Assembly: GCF_022478115.1 (NCBI RefSeq)
Contig: NZ_JAKGSC010000001.1
Span: 558,001 to 622,000 of the forward strand
Direction of reading: 5' to 3'
Length of the DNA: 64,000 nucleotides
DNA from: Tenacibaculum aquimarinum
GTDB lineage: Bacteria > Bacteroidota > Bacteroidia > Flavobacteriales > Flavobacteriaceae
This document shows positions 26,668 through 36,010 of the stretch, piece by piece. Below the pieces are notes generated by a model. That model worked only from the letters and a program-made list of their open reading frames with translations, was not told the origin of the DNA and did not search any database. The translations under genes and the position numbers were made by a program. How positions within the stretch are numbered: the first letter of the stretch is position 1; every line of letters begins with the position of its first letter.

Positions 26668-26683
26668 CTAAACGGACGTTTAG
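26668..26683. promoter_or_regulatory. Candidate TetR operator 2, before the redox operon
   Basis: CTAAACGGACGTTTAG is a palindrome with seven-base arms (CTAAACG/CGTTTAG) 32 bases before the ATG at 26716. Its CTAAAC-N4-GTTTAG core is identical to operator 1. Confidence 0.75.
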
Positions 26684-26715
26684 AAATAATTAACAGAATA
26701 ATAAAAACAAGAATT

Positions 26716-27267
26716 ATGACAACTTTAAAAGTTCACAACATCGAAACTGCTCCAGAAGGAAGCAAAGCATTATTAGAAAACTCTCAAAAAGCTTATGGAA
26801 TGATTCCTGGTTTACACGGTGTTTTAGCAAGTTCACCTCAAATATTAAAAGCATATCAAACAATACACGAGTTATTCACGCAATCTTCATTTAATGAAGA
26901 AGAATTAACGGTAGTTTGGCAAACAATTAATGTTGAACATGCTTGTCATTACTGTGTTCCTGCACATACAGGAATTGCACATATGATGAAAGTAGATACA
27001 AATATTACAGAGTCTTTACGTAACGAAACTCCTTTAGAAAACGCTAAACTTGAAGCTTTACGCACAATGACATTGTCTATAGTTAGAAATCGTGGTAATG
27101 TTTCTCAAGCAGATTTAGATGTTTTTTATGCAGCTGGATACGAAGAAAAACATGTTTTAGATATCATCTTAGGATTATCTCAAAAAACAATAAGTAACTA
27201 CACAAATCATATTGCAAATACACCTGTAGACGAAGCTTTTCAAAAATTTGCGTGGTCAAAAAAATAA
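26716..27267 (+). CDS. Carboxymuconolactone decarboxylase family protein (AhpD-like)
   Basis: The 183-residue protein carries the AhpD-type redox site Glu74-X2-Cys77-X2-Cys80-X3-His84 in VEHACHYCVPAH. AhpD-like members reduce peroxiredoxins or act as peroxidases; other family members are gamma-carboxymuconolactone decarboxylases, but the CxxC with histidine favours a redox role. It is the first gene after the TetR regulator, with an operator upstream, and is followed by two more thiol-redox genes. Confidence 0.88.
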   Translation: MTTLKVHNIETAPEGSKALLENSQKAYGMIPGLHGVLASSPQILKAYQTIHELFTQSSFNEEELTVVWQTINVEHACHYCVPAHTGIAHMMKVDTNITESLRNETPLENAKLEALRTMTLSIVRNRGNVSQADLDVFYAAGYEEKHVLDIILGLSQKTISNYTNHIANTPVDEAFQKFAWSKK

Positions 27268-27337
27268 AAAGTTGTAGAAAAACTAGAACAAGGCGCAAGG
27301 TGTACTTAAAATTAATGAACTTACAGAATTTTAAATT

Positions 27338-27994
27338 ATGACAGATAAATTAAAAATAGATATCGTTTCAGACGTAGTATGTCCTTGGTGTACTATTGGT
27401 TACAAACGTTTACAAAAAGCAATTGACGAACTTGGAATTGCAAATCAAATTAACATTGAATGGCAACCGTTTGAGTTGAACCCAAATATGCCATCCGAAG
27501 GTCAAAATGTAAACGAGCATATTACCGAAAAATATAGATCGACTAAAGAGCAACAAAAACAATCGAAAGAAATGATGACAGAAGCTGGTGCAGAACTAGG
27601 TTTTAAATTCGATTATTTTGATGAAATGCGAATGGTAAACACTTTTGACGCTCATGTTTTATTAGAATATGCAAAAGACTTTGGTAAACAAACCGAATTA
27701 AAAATGACTTTAACCAAAGCCTTTTTTAGCGACCGTAAAGATGTCTCTAAAATAGCTGTTTTAAAGGAAGCACTTTTAGAAGTTGGTTTAAATGCTGATG
27801 AAGCATTATCAAAATTAGATAATGAAGACGCGCGAACTAAAGTAAGAATCATTCAAAATCAATGGAAAAATATGGGTGTAAATTCTGTACCAACTATTGT
27901 TTTTAATCGTAAAAGTGCAGTTACAGGAGCGCAACCAGTTGCAACTTTTAAACAAGTATTAACGGAGTTAATTAAAGAACAACAATCCGTTTAA
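27338..27994 (+). CDS. DsbA-family oxidoreductase (FrnE-like)
   Basis: The 218-residue protein has a thioredoxin fold with the active site Cys15-Pro-Trp-Cys18 in DVVCPWCTIGYKRL and the cis-proline region NSVPTIVFN. It has no signal peptide, so it is cytoplasmic like FrnE and related disulfide or polyketide isomerases. It lies 70 bases after the AhpD-like gene and 31 before the peroxiredoxin-like gene. The disulfide substrate is unknown. Confidence 0.88.
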   Translation: MTDKLKIDIVSDVVCPWCTIGYKRLQKAIDELGIANQINIEWQPFELNPNMPSEGQNVNEHITEKYRSTKEQQKQSKEMMTEAGAELGFKFDYFDEMRMVNTFDAHVLLEYAKDFGKQTELKMTLTKAFFSDRKDVSKIAVLKEALLEVGLNADEALSKLDNEDARTKVRIIQNQWKNMGVNSVPTIVFNRKSAVTGAQPVATFKQVLTELIKEQQSV

Positions 27995-28025
27995 TATAAA
28001 AGCCGATTGTAAAAAAATATAAATC

Positions 28026-28691
28026 ATGGAAAATAATAACAATAAAGGTGAGTTAGATGTTTTATTAGACGTAAAACGTAGTGAAGGGGCTGCAAAATTC
28101 TCAGACGAAAAGAAAAAAATATATGCAGACGGAATTACAAGTGTTGCAAACTCTGGAGTTTTAGATTCGGCTTTAAAGGTTGGTGACAAAGCGCATAATT
28201 TCACTTTAAAAAATGCATTAAATGAATCGGTTTCTTTATATGACGAATTAAAAAACGGACCCGTAATTTTAACTTGGTACAGAGGTGGTTGGTGTCCATA
28301 TTGCAACATTACTTTACATGCATTACAAGAAAAATTACCTGAGTTTAAACAAGAAGGTGCTACACTTTTGGCTTTAACACCAGAATTACCTGATAACTCA
28401 CTAAGTACTTCAGAAAAAAACAATCTAGAATTTACAGTTTTAAGTGATTTAGGAAATACAATTGGTAAAGAATATGGAGTAGTTTTTACATTAACAGATG
28501 ATGTTGCTACTATTTACAATGCTGGTTTTGGACTAAACAACGTAAATGGAGATACAAGTAATGAGTTACCTTTAGCTGCAACCTATGTTATTGATACAAA
28601 TGGAATTATTAAATATGCTTTTTTAGATGCTGATTATACTAAAAGAGCTGAACCTAATGAAATATTATCTGTTTTGAAAAAAATTAAATAA
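28026..28691 (+). CDS. Peroxiredoxin-like (AhpC/TSA family) protein
   Basis: The 221-residue protein has an N-terminal helical region and a redoxin domain with Cys90-Pro-Tyr-Cys93 in YRGGWCPYCNITLHAL. The segment WYRGGWCPYC is typical of the PRX-like2 group with a vicinal CxxC rather than the single peroxidatic Cys of 2-Cys peroxiredoxins. It is the last gene of the TetR-regulated redox operon, before a strong terminator, and probably reduces peroxides or electrophiles. Confidence 0.87.
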   Translation: MENNNNKGELDVLLDVKRSEGAAKFSDEKKKIYADGITSVANSGVLDSALKVGDKAHNFTLKNALNESVSLYDELKNGPVILTWYRGGWCPYCNITLHALQEKLPEFKQEGATLLALTPELPDNSLSTSEKNNLEFTVLSDLGNTIGKEYGVVFTLTDDVATIYNAGFGLNNVNGDTSNELPLAATYVIDTNGIIKYAFLDADYTKRAEPNEILSVLKKIK

Positions 28692-28720
28692 AAAAGCTCA
28701 CATTTTGTGAGCTTTTTTTA
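28691..28720. terminator. Terminator after the redox operon
   Basis: AAAAAAGCTCACA and TGTGAGCTTTTTT form a long perfect stem around a three-base loop. A and T runs allow it to act for the convergent trhO gene too. Confidence 0.88.
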
Positions 28721-28760
28721 TACTTATAATTTGAGTTTCTAAAACAAATTTAGAACACTT

Positions 28761-29792
28761 TTACTTCTTAAATTTCAAAACTTCGCTTCGTCCTTTTTTG
28801 AATATTTTATTGCTGTTTCCTTTACCTTTTCGGAGTTCTTTTTGCTCCTCAAAAGATAGCTGAATTATTTCTTGACAATCTGTAGAACAGGTATTTTCCA
28901 TAGCTTCGGAACACTCATCACATTGAATAAATAATAAATGACACGCTTCGTTTGCACAATTTGTATGTTCATCACAAGCTTTACCACATTGGTGACAATT
29001 AGAAACAACATCATCAGTAATTCTTTCTGCTCTTCGATGATCGAACACAAAGTTTTTACCGATAAATTTATTCTCTATTCCTTCTTCTTTTACTTGTCGT
29101 GTGTATTCTATAATTCCGCCTTCAAGTTGAAAAACGTTTTTAAAACCTTTGTGTTTGTAATAAGCTGATGCTTTTTCGCAACGAATTCCACCAGTACAAT
29201 ACATCAATAAATTTTTATCTTCTTTATTGTCTTTTAAATCTTCTTCAATAATATCTAAAGAATCTCTAAAAGTATCTACATCTGGAGTTACAGCGCCATC
29301 AAAATGACCAATTTCACTTTCGTAATGGTTACGCATATCTACACAAACTGTGTCTGGATTTGCTAACATTTCGTTGAATTCCTTGGCGTTTAAATGAACT
29401 CCTTTTGCGGTTACATCAAAAGTGTCATCATTTAAACCATCGGCAACAATTTTGTTACGCACTTTTACTTTCAACTTTAAAAACGATTTGTTGTCTTGTT
29501 CCACAGCAACATTCAATCGGATATCTTTCAAAAAAGAAATACTATCTAATTGCTCTTTTAACGCTAAGAAATTTTCCGAAGGAACAGAAAGTTGTGCGTT
29601 TATTCCTTCATAAGAAACATATATTCTTCCTAAAACATCTAAAGTATTCCATTCTAGGAACAACTTATCTCTTAATAATTGTGGGTTTTCTATCTTATAA
29701 TATTGATAGAATGAAATGGTAAGACGGTCTTTACCCGCTTGGTCTATTAATTCAGCGCGTTCTGCAGCGCTTAACTTGTTGTACAGTTGCAT
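28761..29792 (-). CDS. trhO: tRNA uridine-34 hydroxylase TrhO (rhodanese homologue)
   Basis: The 343-residue protein has an N-terminal acylphosphatase-like domain (ISFYQYYKIENPQLLRDKLF), a rhodanese domain with the active-site Cys in YCTGGIRCEKAS, and a cysteine-rich C-terminal region (CHQCGKACDEHTNCANEAC). TrhO (YceA) hydroxylates U34 of tRNAs on the way to 5-methoxy or 5-carboxymethoxy uridine. The ATG at 29792 (MQLYNKLSAAERAEL) matches the family start. It is transcribed alone. Confidence 0.9.
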   Translation of the reverse strand: MQLYNKLSAAERAELIDQAGKDRLTISFYQYYKIENPQLLRDKLFLEWNTLDVLGRIYVSYEGINAQLSVPSENFLALKEQLDSISFLKDIRLNVAVEQDNKSFLKLKVKVRNKIVADGLNDDTFDVTAKGVHLNAKEFNEMLANPDTVCVDMRNHYESEIGHFDGAVTPDVDTFRDSLDIIEEDLKDNKEDKNLLMYCTGGIRCEKASAYYKHKGFKNVFQLEGGIIEYTRQVKEEGIENKFIGKNFVFDHRRAERITDDVVSNCHQCGKACDEHTNCANEACHLLFIQCDECSEAMENTCSTDCQEIIQLSFEEQKELRKGKGNSNKIFKKGRSEVLKFKK

Positions 29793-30014
29793 GCTATACT
29801 TTTTTAAGTTATACAAAAATGTTGCGATTTATCTAAAAATCAATGCAAATATACTGCTTTTTTGAATTTTGATGTTTAAAATTACACTTTTACAGCAAAT
29901 TTGATATTTCTTACACTTTAACTGAAATTTTCAATAAAATAGAATGTAATTAATTCATTTTTTTTAAACCTTTGCGTAGTCTTAGTAAATAATTTATTTA
30001 TCAAAAAAATAAGT

Positions 30015-31004
30015 ATGAGAGTAGCTGTAGTAGGAGCAACAGGAATGGTAGGAACCGTAATGTTGCAAGTTTTAGAAGAACGTAATTTACCAATAACAGA
30101 ATTAATTCCGGTAGCATCGGCAAGATCTGCTGGTAAAAAATTAGCATATAAAGGAAACGATTATACCGTTGTAACTTTAGAAGATGCTGTAAAAATGAAG
30201 CCAGATGTAGCATTATTTTCTGCTGGTGGAGATACTTCTTTAGAATGGGCTCCTAAATTTGCAGAAGCTGGTACAACTGTTATCGATAATTCTTCTGCTT
30301 GGAGAATGGATCCAACAAAAAAGTTAGTAGTTCCAGAAATTAATGGAGATGTTTTAACTGCGGAAGATAAAATTATTGCAAATCCAAACTGTTCTACAAT
30401 TCAGTTAGTAATGGCTTTATCTCCTTTACATGATAAATATAAAATGAAACGTTTGGTAATTTCTACGTATCAATCGGTTTCAGGAACTGGTGTAAAAGCT
30501 GTTAAACAATTAGATAACGAAGAAGCTGGTGTTGATGGCGAAATGGCATATCCACATAAAATTGGAAGAAACGCTTTACCTCATTGTGATATTTTCTTAG
30601 AAAACGGATACACAAAAGAAGAAATGAAATTGGTTAAAGAACCTAAGAAAATTTTACGTGACGATTCTTTTTCTGTAACTGCAACTGCGGTTAGAATACC
30701 AACTGCTGGTGGACATTCAGAAGCGGTAAATGTGCAGTTTGAAAATGATTTTGATGTAGCTGAAGTTCGTCAACTTTTAAATGATTTCCCTGGAGTTATT
30801 GTACAGGATGATTTAGCAAACAATGTATATCCAATGCCAATAAACGCTCATAATAAAGATGAAGTTTTTGTGGGAAGAATTAGAAGAGATGAGTCTCAAG
30901 AAAACACCTTAAACTTATGGATTGTTTCTGACAATCTTAGAAAAGGTGCTGCAACAAATACAGTTCAAATTGCAGAATATTTAGTTGCAAATAATTTGAT
31001 ATAA
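30015..31004 (+). CDS. asd: Aspartate-semialdehyde dehydrogenase
   Basis: The 329-residue protein has the NADP-binding GATGMVGTVML and the active site Cys126 in NPNCSTIQ, followed by the conserved histidine region (PTAGGHSEAVNVQ). It reduces aspartyl-phosphate to aspartate semialdehyde for lysine, threonine, methionine and diaminopimelate synthesis. Length fits the bacterial family. A terminator follows, so it is probably monocistronic. Confidence 0.95.
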   Translation: MRVAVVGATGMVGTVMLQVLEERNLPITELIPVASARSAGKKLAYKGNDYTVVTLEDAVKMKPDVALFSAGGDTSLEWAPKFAEAGTTVIDNSSAWRMDPTKKLVVPEINGDVLTAEDKIIANPNCSTIQLVMALSPLHDKYKMKRLVISTYQSVSGTGVKAVKQLDNEEAGVDGEMAYPHKIGRNALPHCDIFLENGYTKEEMKLVKEPKKILRDDSFSVTATAVRIPTAGGHSEAVNVQFENDFDVAEVRQLLNDFPGVIVQDDLANNVYPMPINAHNKDEVFVGRIRRDESQENTLNLWIVSDNLRKGAATNTVQIAEYLVANNLI

Positions 31005-31030
31005 TTACTTTCAGGTAAATTTTTATAAAA

Positions 31031-31064
31031 CAAAAATCCCGAGTTTTTAACTCGGGATTTTTTT
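31031..31064. terminator. Bidirectional terminator between asd and thioredoxin
   Basis: AAAAATCCCGAGTT and AACTCGGGATTTTT form a perfect stem; the convergent thioredoxin gene ends at 31063. Confidence 0.87.
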
Positions 31065-31422
31065 ATTTCTCTACTTTAAGAACATCAGCAATAATTCGCT
31101 CCAATTCTGGTTTTGGTAACGCACCATTTGCCATTTGAGGTTCACCTTCCATTGGGCAAAATAACATTGATGGAATACTTCTAATTCCAAATGCAGCAGC
31201 CAATTCTTGTTCTGCTTCAGTATCTATTTTATAAATGTGTATTTTATCTCCGTATTCTTCAGAAAGCACTTCTAAAACTGGCGCTAATGCTTTACATGGT
31301 CCACACCAATCTGCATAAAAATCGATTAAGACTGGTTTGTCTCCTTCAAATTTCCATGTTTTATTTTCTTCGTAATTAAATACTTTTTCTAAAAAAGTAG
31401 CTTTTGTTAAATTTTCTGTCAT
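31063..31422 (-). CDS. Thioredoxin
   Basis: The 119-residue protein has the thioredoxin active site Cys40-Gly-Pro-Cys43 in DFYADWCGPCKALAP and the cis-proline loop GIRSIPSMLF. No signal peptide, so cytoplasmic. It transfers reducing equivalents to disulfide substrates. The downstream neighbour is the convergent asd gene, so its role is not tied to an operon. Confidence 0.92.
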   Translation of the reverse strand: MTENLTKATFLEKVFNYEENKTWKFEGDKPVLIDFYADWCGPCKALAPVLEVLSEEYGDKIHIYKIDTEAEQELAAAFGIRSIPSMLFCPMEGEPQMANGALPKPELERIIADVLKVEK

Positions 31423-31545
31423 TTTTTAAAATTTAAGTGTTTCCAAATTAGTAGAAACATTTTCACAAAAATAGTCGTTTTATTTAGGAAACATTACATA
31501 GTGTTAAATTCCTCTTAAAATATAGGGTTTTAAGGCTTTTTCAGC

Positions 31546-31553
31546 TAACTTTG
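31546..31553 (+). promoter_or_regulatory. Candidate -7 element for the S9 peptidase
   Basis: TAACTTTG fits TAnnTTTG and lies 22 bases before the ATG at 31576. No -33 TTG is evident. Confidence 0.4.
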
Positions 31554-31575
31554 AAGAATTACTAAACCAAATAAC

Positions 31576-33732
31576 ATGAAGAAATTAATCATTCCTATCT
31601 TATGTGCAAGTGCAATTTTTGTCTCTTGTAAAGAAGAAATCAAACAAAGAAATATAGAAGTGAAGTATCCTGAAACTGCCAAAAAAGCTGTCGTAGACAC
31701 GTTATTTGGAACCGCTGTAACAGACAATTATCGTTGGTTAGAGGACGATAGAAGTAAAGAAACTGAAGACTGGGTTAAAGCAGAAAACAAAGTTACTTTC
31801 GATTATTTAAGTAAAATTCCATACAGAGAACAATTAAAAGATCGTTTGTCTGAATTGTGGAATTACGAAAAAGTTGGAACACCATTTAAAGAAGGAGATT
31901 ACACATATTTCTATAAAAATGATGGTTTACAAAACCAATATGTTGTTTACAGACAAAAAGATGGTGGAGAACCAGAAGTGTTTTTAGATCCAAATACGTT
32001 TTCTGAAGACGGAACAACTTCTTTAAGCTCTCTTAGTTTTTCTAAAGACGGAAAAACTGTTGCGTATTCAATTTCTGAAGGAGGTTCTGATTGGCGTAAA
32101 ATTATTGTTTTAGATGCAGAAACTAAAACCGTAAAAGAAGATACATTGGTTGATGTAAAATTCTCAGGAATTTCTTGGTACAAAAACGAAGGTTTTTATT
32201 ACTCAAGTTACGACAAACCTAAAGGAAGTGAATTGTCTGCAAAAACAGATCAGCACAAATTATACTATCATAAATTAGGAACATCACAAAAAAACGATCC
32301 TGTTATTTTTGGAGCTATTCCTTCAGAAAAGCACAGATATGTTGGTGGTGGCGTTTCAGAAGACAATAACTTTCTTATTATTACAGCAAGTGTTTCAACT
32401 TCTGGAAATAAATTATTCTTTAAAGATCTTAGAAAACCAAATAGCCCGTTAGTAACTGTTTTAGATCATACTAATAGCGATACATATCCAATTGATATTA
32501 TTGGCAATAAAGTATATTTAGTAACCAATTTAGATGCTCCAAACAAAAAAGTAGTAACAGTAGATATTACAAATCCAACCCCAGAAAACTGGAAAGATTT
32601 TATTCCAGAAACAGAAAACGTTTTAAGTTTAAATTCTGGCGCTGGTTATTTCTTTGCAGAATATATGGTTGATGCAGTTTCAAAAGTATTACAATATGAT
32701 TATGATGGAAAATTAGTAAGAGAAGTAAAATTACCTGGAGTTGGTTCTTCCGGTGGTTTTGGAGGAAAAAAAGATGCTAAAGAATTGTATTTTTCTTTTA
32801 CAAACTACAATACACCAAACTCATCTTATAAATTTAATCCAAAAGACGGAACGTATGAATCTTACTGGAAACCAGCAATAGATTTTAATTCTGATGATTA
32901 TGAAAGTAATCAAGTTTTTTATACATCAAAAGACGGAACAAAAGTTCCAATGATTATTACACATAAAAAAGGAATTGAGTTAAACGGAAAAAACCCAACT
33001 ATTTTATATGGTTATGGAGGATTCAATGTTAGCTTAACACCAAGTTTTAGTATTGCAAATTCAGTTTGGATGGAACAAGGTGGAGTTTACGCTGTACCTA
33101 ATTTACGTGGTGGTGGAGAATATGGTAAAAAATGGCACGATGCAGGAACACAAATGAAGAAACAAAATGTATTTGATGATTTTATCGCTGCCGCGGAATA
33201 TTTAATTGCTGAAAACTATACTTCATCAGATTATTTAGCTGTTCGTGGAGGTTCTAACGGAGGTTTATTAGTTGGGGCAACAATGACACAAAGACCAGAT
33301 TTAATGAAGGTTGCTTTACCAGCAGTTGGAGTTTTAGATATGTTACGTTACCACACATTTACAGCAGGAGCAGGTTGGGCGTACGATTATGGAACTGCAG
33401 AACAAAGCAAAGAAATGTTTGAATATTTAAAAGGATATTCGCCAGTACACAATGTAAAAGAAGGTGTTTCGTATCCTGCAACTATGGTAACAACAGGAGA
33501 TCATGATGATAGAGTTGTACCAGCACATAGTTTTAAATTTGCTGCAGAATTGCAAGACAAACAAACAGGAAATAATCCTACATTGATAAGAATAGAAACT
33601 AATGCAGGTCATGGAGCTGGAACACCAGTAGCAAAAACTATTGAGCAGTATTCAGATATATTTGGGTTTACTTTATTTAATATGGGATTTGACCAATTAC
33701 CAAATCCGCCGAAGGCTAAAATAAAAAGTTAA
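31576..33732 (+). CDS. Prolyl oligopeptidase family serine peptidase (S9), lipoprotein
   Basis: The 718-residue protein has a lipoprotein signal (FVSC, Cys18), an N-terminal beta-propeller (to about residue 460) and an alpha/beta-hydrolase domain with the catalytic triad Ser560 in RGGSNGGLL, an Asp in DHDDRV near 642-645 and His679 in NAGHGAG. It cleaves proline-containing short peptides outside the cytoplasm. The closest experimentally known family members are Elizabethkingia (Flavobacterium) meningosepticum prolyl endopeptidases. A second peptidase lipoprotein follows 59 bases downstream. Confidence 0.92.
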   Translation: MKKLIIPILCASAIFVSCKEEIKQRNIEVKYPETAKKAVVDTLFGTAVTDNYRWLEDDRSKETEDWVKAENKVTFDYLSKIPYREQLKDRLSELWNYEKVGTPFKEGDYTYFYKNDGLQNQYVVYRQKDGGEPEVFLDPNTFSEDGTTSLSSLSFSKDGKTVAYSISEGGSDWRKIIVLDAETKTVKEDTLVDVKFSGISWYKNEGFYYSSYDKPKGSELSAKTDQHKLYYHKLGTSQKNDPVIFGAIPSEKHRYVGGGVSEDNNFLIITASVSTSGNKLFFKDLRKPNSPLVTVLDHTNSDTYPIDIIGNKVYLVTNLDAPNKKVVTVDITNPTPENWKDFIPETENVLSLNSGAGYFFAEYMVDAVSKVLQYDYDGKLVREVKLPGVGSSGGFGGKKDAKELYFSFTNYNTPNSSYKFNPKDGTYESYWKPAIDFNSDDYESNQVFYTSKDGTKVPMIITHKKGIELNGKNPTILYGYGGFNVSLTPSFSIANSVWMEQGGVYAVPNLRGGGEYGKKWHDAGTQMKKQNVFDDFIAAAEYLIAENYTSSDYLAVRGGSNGGLLVGATMTQRPDLMKVALPAVGVLDMLRYHTFTAGAGWAYDYGTAEQSKEMFEYLKGYSPVHNVKEGVSYPATMVTTGDHDDRVVPAHSFKFAAELQDKQTGNNPTLIRIETNAGHGAGTPVAKTIEQYSDIFGFTLFNMGFDQLPNPPKAKIKS

Positions 33733-33791
33733 ATTCTGTAACAGATTACAAATTAAGACACTAATACTTAAATCAATCTAAATTAAATACA

Positions 33792-35864
33792 ATGAAAATA
33801 ATTAAAAAAGCACTTTTTGTTTCTGCAATTGCTGCCGGAATGATTGCTTGTAAACAAGATAAATCTGAAGAAAGATCTGCAGGTATTATCCTTGAAAACA
33901 TGGATACTTCTGTAAAACCTACAGATGATTTCTTTAGATATGTAAACGGAACTTGGTTAGATAATACTGAAATTCCTGCAGACAGAACTTCTTGGGGTGG
34001 TTTTGGTGAATTACGTAAAAAAACCGATGCAGATGTATTGGATATTTTAAACGAAGCAATTGAACAAAGAGATTTTCCGAAGGTAAAAGATGCAAACGGA
34101 AATGAAATAGATTCAGATCAAGAAAAAGCAGTAAACTATTATGAAACTATAATGGATACTGTTGCAAGAAACAAACAAGGTATAGAACCAATAAAACCTT
34201 TTTTAGCTAAAATTGATGAAATTAAAACCAAGAAAGATGTTGAAACTTATATAACAAACATGGCTCCTTATGGTGGTGGTGGTTTTTACGGTTTTGGTGT
34301 TTATAACGATTTAAAAAACAGTAGTCAATATGCAGGTTATATGGGCGCTGGTGGTTTAGGTTTATCTAGAGATTATTATGTAGATGCTAAAGTAGCAGAT
34401 AAATTAGCAAAATATCAAGAATTTGTTGCTAAGATGTTTACAACTTTTGGAGATGATGAAGCTACCGCTAAAAAGAATGCGGCTACTATTGTTGCTTTCG
34501 AAAAAAGCTTAGCAGAACCAATGATGACTAAAGAAGAGCGAAGAGATACTCGTAAAATGTACAACCCAATGTCGGTTGCAGAGTTGTCTAAATTATCTCC
34601 AGGAATTGATTGGGATGCGCACTTAAAAGGTATTGGAGTAACTGATTTAGATAAAATAATTGTTACAGATTTAGGATACTTTAAAGCACTGAGCGGAATT
34701 TTAGCATCTCGTTCTGTAGAAGATATTAAACTATTATTACGTTGGGGAGCAATCAACAACTCTTTAGGTGTATTATCTACCGATTTAGAAACTGCAAATT
34801 GGGAGTTTTACAGCAAAGAAATGCGTGGAGCTAAAAAACAACGTCCAAGAGACGAGCGTGCTTTAGGAAACTTAAATGGAGCCGTTGGTGAAGCCTTAGG
34901 TAAATTATATGTAGACAAAATGTTTCCGCCAGAAGCTAAAAAGAAAGCAGAAGAAATGATTGACAATGTAATGTTAGGTTTCGAAAAACGTATTGCTGGT
35001 TTAGAGTGGATGAGCGAAGAGACTAAAACAAAAGCATTAGAAAAATTACACAAATTAACCGTTAAAATTGCTTATCCAGATGTTTGGAAAGACTATTCTG
35101 CTTTACAAGTTAAAGGTTTAGAAAAAGGTGGTACTTATTTCGAAAACGCACTAAACGTTACAAAATGGAACTACAACAAAAACATGGATAAGTTAGGGAA
35201 ACCAGTAGACAGAACTGAATGGGGAATGTCTCCACAAACTGTAAACGCTTATTTTAATCCTGTAAATAACGAAATTGTATTTCCAGCAGCTATTTTACAA
35301 CCTCCTTTTTATGATTATAAAGCAGACGAAGCTGTAAATTATGGTGGAATTGGAGCTGTTATTGGACACGAAATTTCTCATAGTTTTGATGATTCTGGAG
35401 CTCGTTTTGATGGTGATGGAAACCTTAAAAACTGGTGGACAGACGAAGATTCTGAAAAATTTGGTGTAATTGGTAAACAATTAGTAAAACAATACAGCGA
35501 TATTATTGCTATCGATAGCATGCACTTAAACGGTGAGTTTACTTTAGGAGAAAATATTGGAGATTTAGGTGGTGTACAAGCTGCTTATGAAGGATTGAAA
35601 ATTTTCTTAGAAAAAGAAGGAAGACCAGCAAATATTGATGGTTATACTCCAGAACAACGTTTTTTCCTTTCTTGGGGAACTATTTGGAGAACTAAAATGC
35701 GTGATGAAGCTCTTAAGAATTTAATTATGACAAACACACACGCTCCAGGACAATACAGAGCCTATATGCCACTTAAAAACGTAGATGCTTTCTATGAAGC
35801 TTTTGACGTTAAAGAAGGTGATAAAATGTACATAAAACCAGAAGAAAGAGTTAGAATCTGGTAG
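33792..35864 (+). CDS. M13 family metallopeptidase (neprilysin/PepO-like), lipoprotein
   Basis: The 690-residue protein has a lipoprotein signal ending at Cys20 (GMIACKQ). The zinc site is HExxH at 526-530 (GHEISHSFDD) with the third ligand Glu587 in GENIGDLGG. The NAYFNPVNNEIVFPA substrate-binding loop is also typical of M13 peptidases. It digests short peptides in the envelope. Together with the S9 gene just upstream it makes a pair for extracytoplasmic peptide use, probably co-transcribed. Confidence 0.93.
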   Translation: MKIIKKALFVSAIAAGMIACKQDKSEERSAGIILENMDTSVKPTDDFFRYVNGTWLDNTEIPADRTSWGGFGELRKKTDADVLDILNEAIEQRDFPKVKDANGNEIDSDQEKAVNYYETIMDTVARNKQGIEPIKPFLAKIDEIKTKKDVETYITNMAPYGGGGFYGFGVYNDLKNSSQYAGYMGAGGLGLSRDYYVDAKVADKLAKYQEFVAKMFTTFGDDEATAKKNAATIVAFEKSLAEPMMTKEERRDTRKMYNPMSVAELSKLSPGIDWDAHLKGIGVTDLDKIIVTDLGYFKALSGILASRSVEDIKLLLRWGAINNSLGVLSTDLETANWEFYSKEMRGAKKQRPRDERALGNLNGAVGEALGKLYVDKMFPPEAKKKAEEMIDNVMLGFEKRIAGLEWMSEETKTKALEKLHKLTVKIAYPDVWKDYSALQVKGLEKGGTYFENALNVTKWNYNKNMDKLGKPVDRTEWGMSPQTVNAYFNPVNNEIVFPAAILQPPFYDYKADEAVNYGGIGAVIGHEISHSFDDSGARFDGDGNLKNWWTDEDSEKFGVIGKQLVKQYSDIIAIDSMHLNGEFTLGENIGDLGGVQAAYEGLKIFLEKEGRPANIDGYTPEQRFFLSWGTIWRTKMRDEALKNLIMTNTHAPGQYRAYMPLKNVDAFYEAFDVKEGDKMYIKPEERVRIW

Positions 35865-35923
35865 ACACGCAGTGTCTTTTGTTATGATTCTCTTTACGGA
35901 GAATTATACAAATTATATCATAT

Positions 35924-35956
35924 AAAACCGATACAGCAATGTGTCGGTTTTTTTTA
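35924..35956 (+). terminator. Terminator after the M13 peptidase
   Basis: AAAACCGATAC at 35924-35934 pairs (with one T-G wobble) with GTGTCGGTTTT at 35941-35951, then T residues. A weaker stem, GACAC-GCA-GTGTC, sits earlier, just after the stop codon. Confidence 0.75.
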
Positions 35957-36010
35957 TTTCTTTTTTTTGCAATGGAAAAAAGAAAGATAAATAACACTTA
36001 TTTTTACACC

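Noticed and set aside
29405..29722. A 105-codon open frame opposite trhO
   Set aside because: It is antisense to a conserved gene and shows no recognisable domain or start signal.
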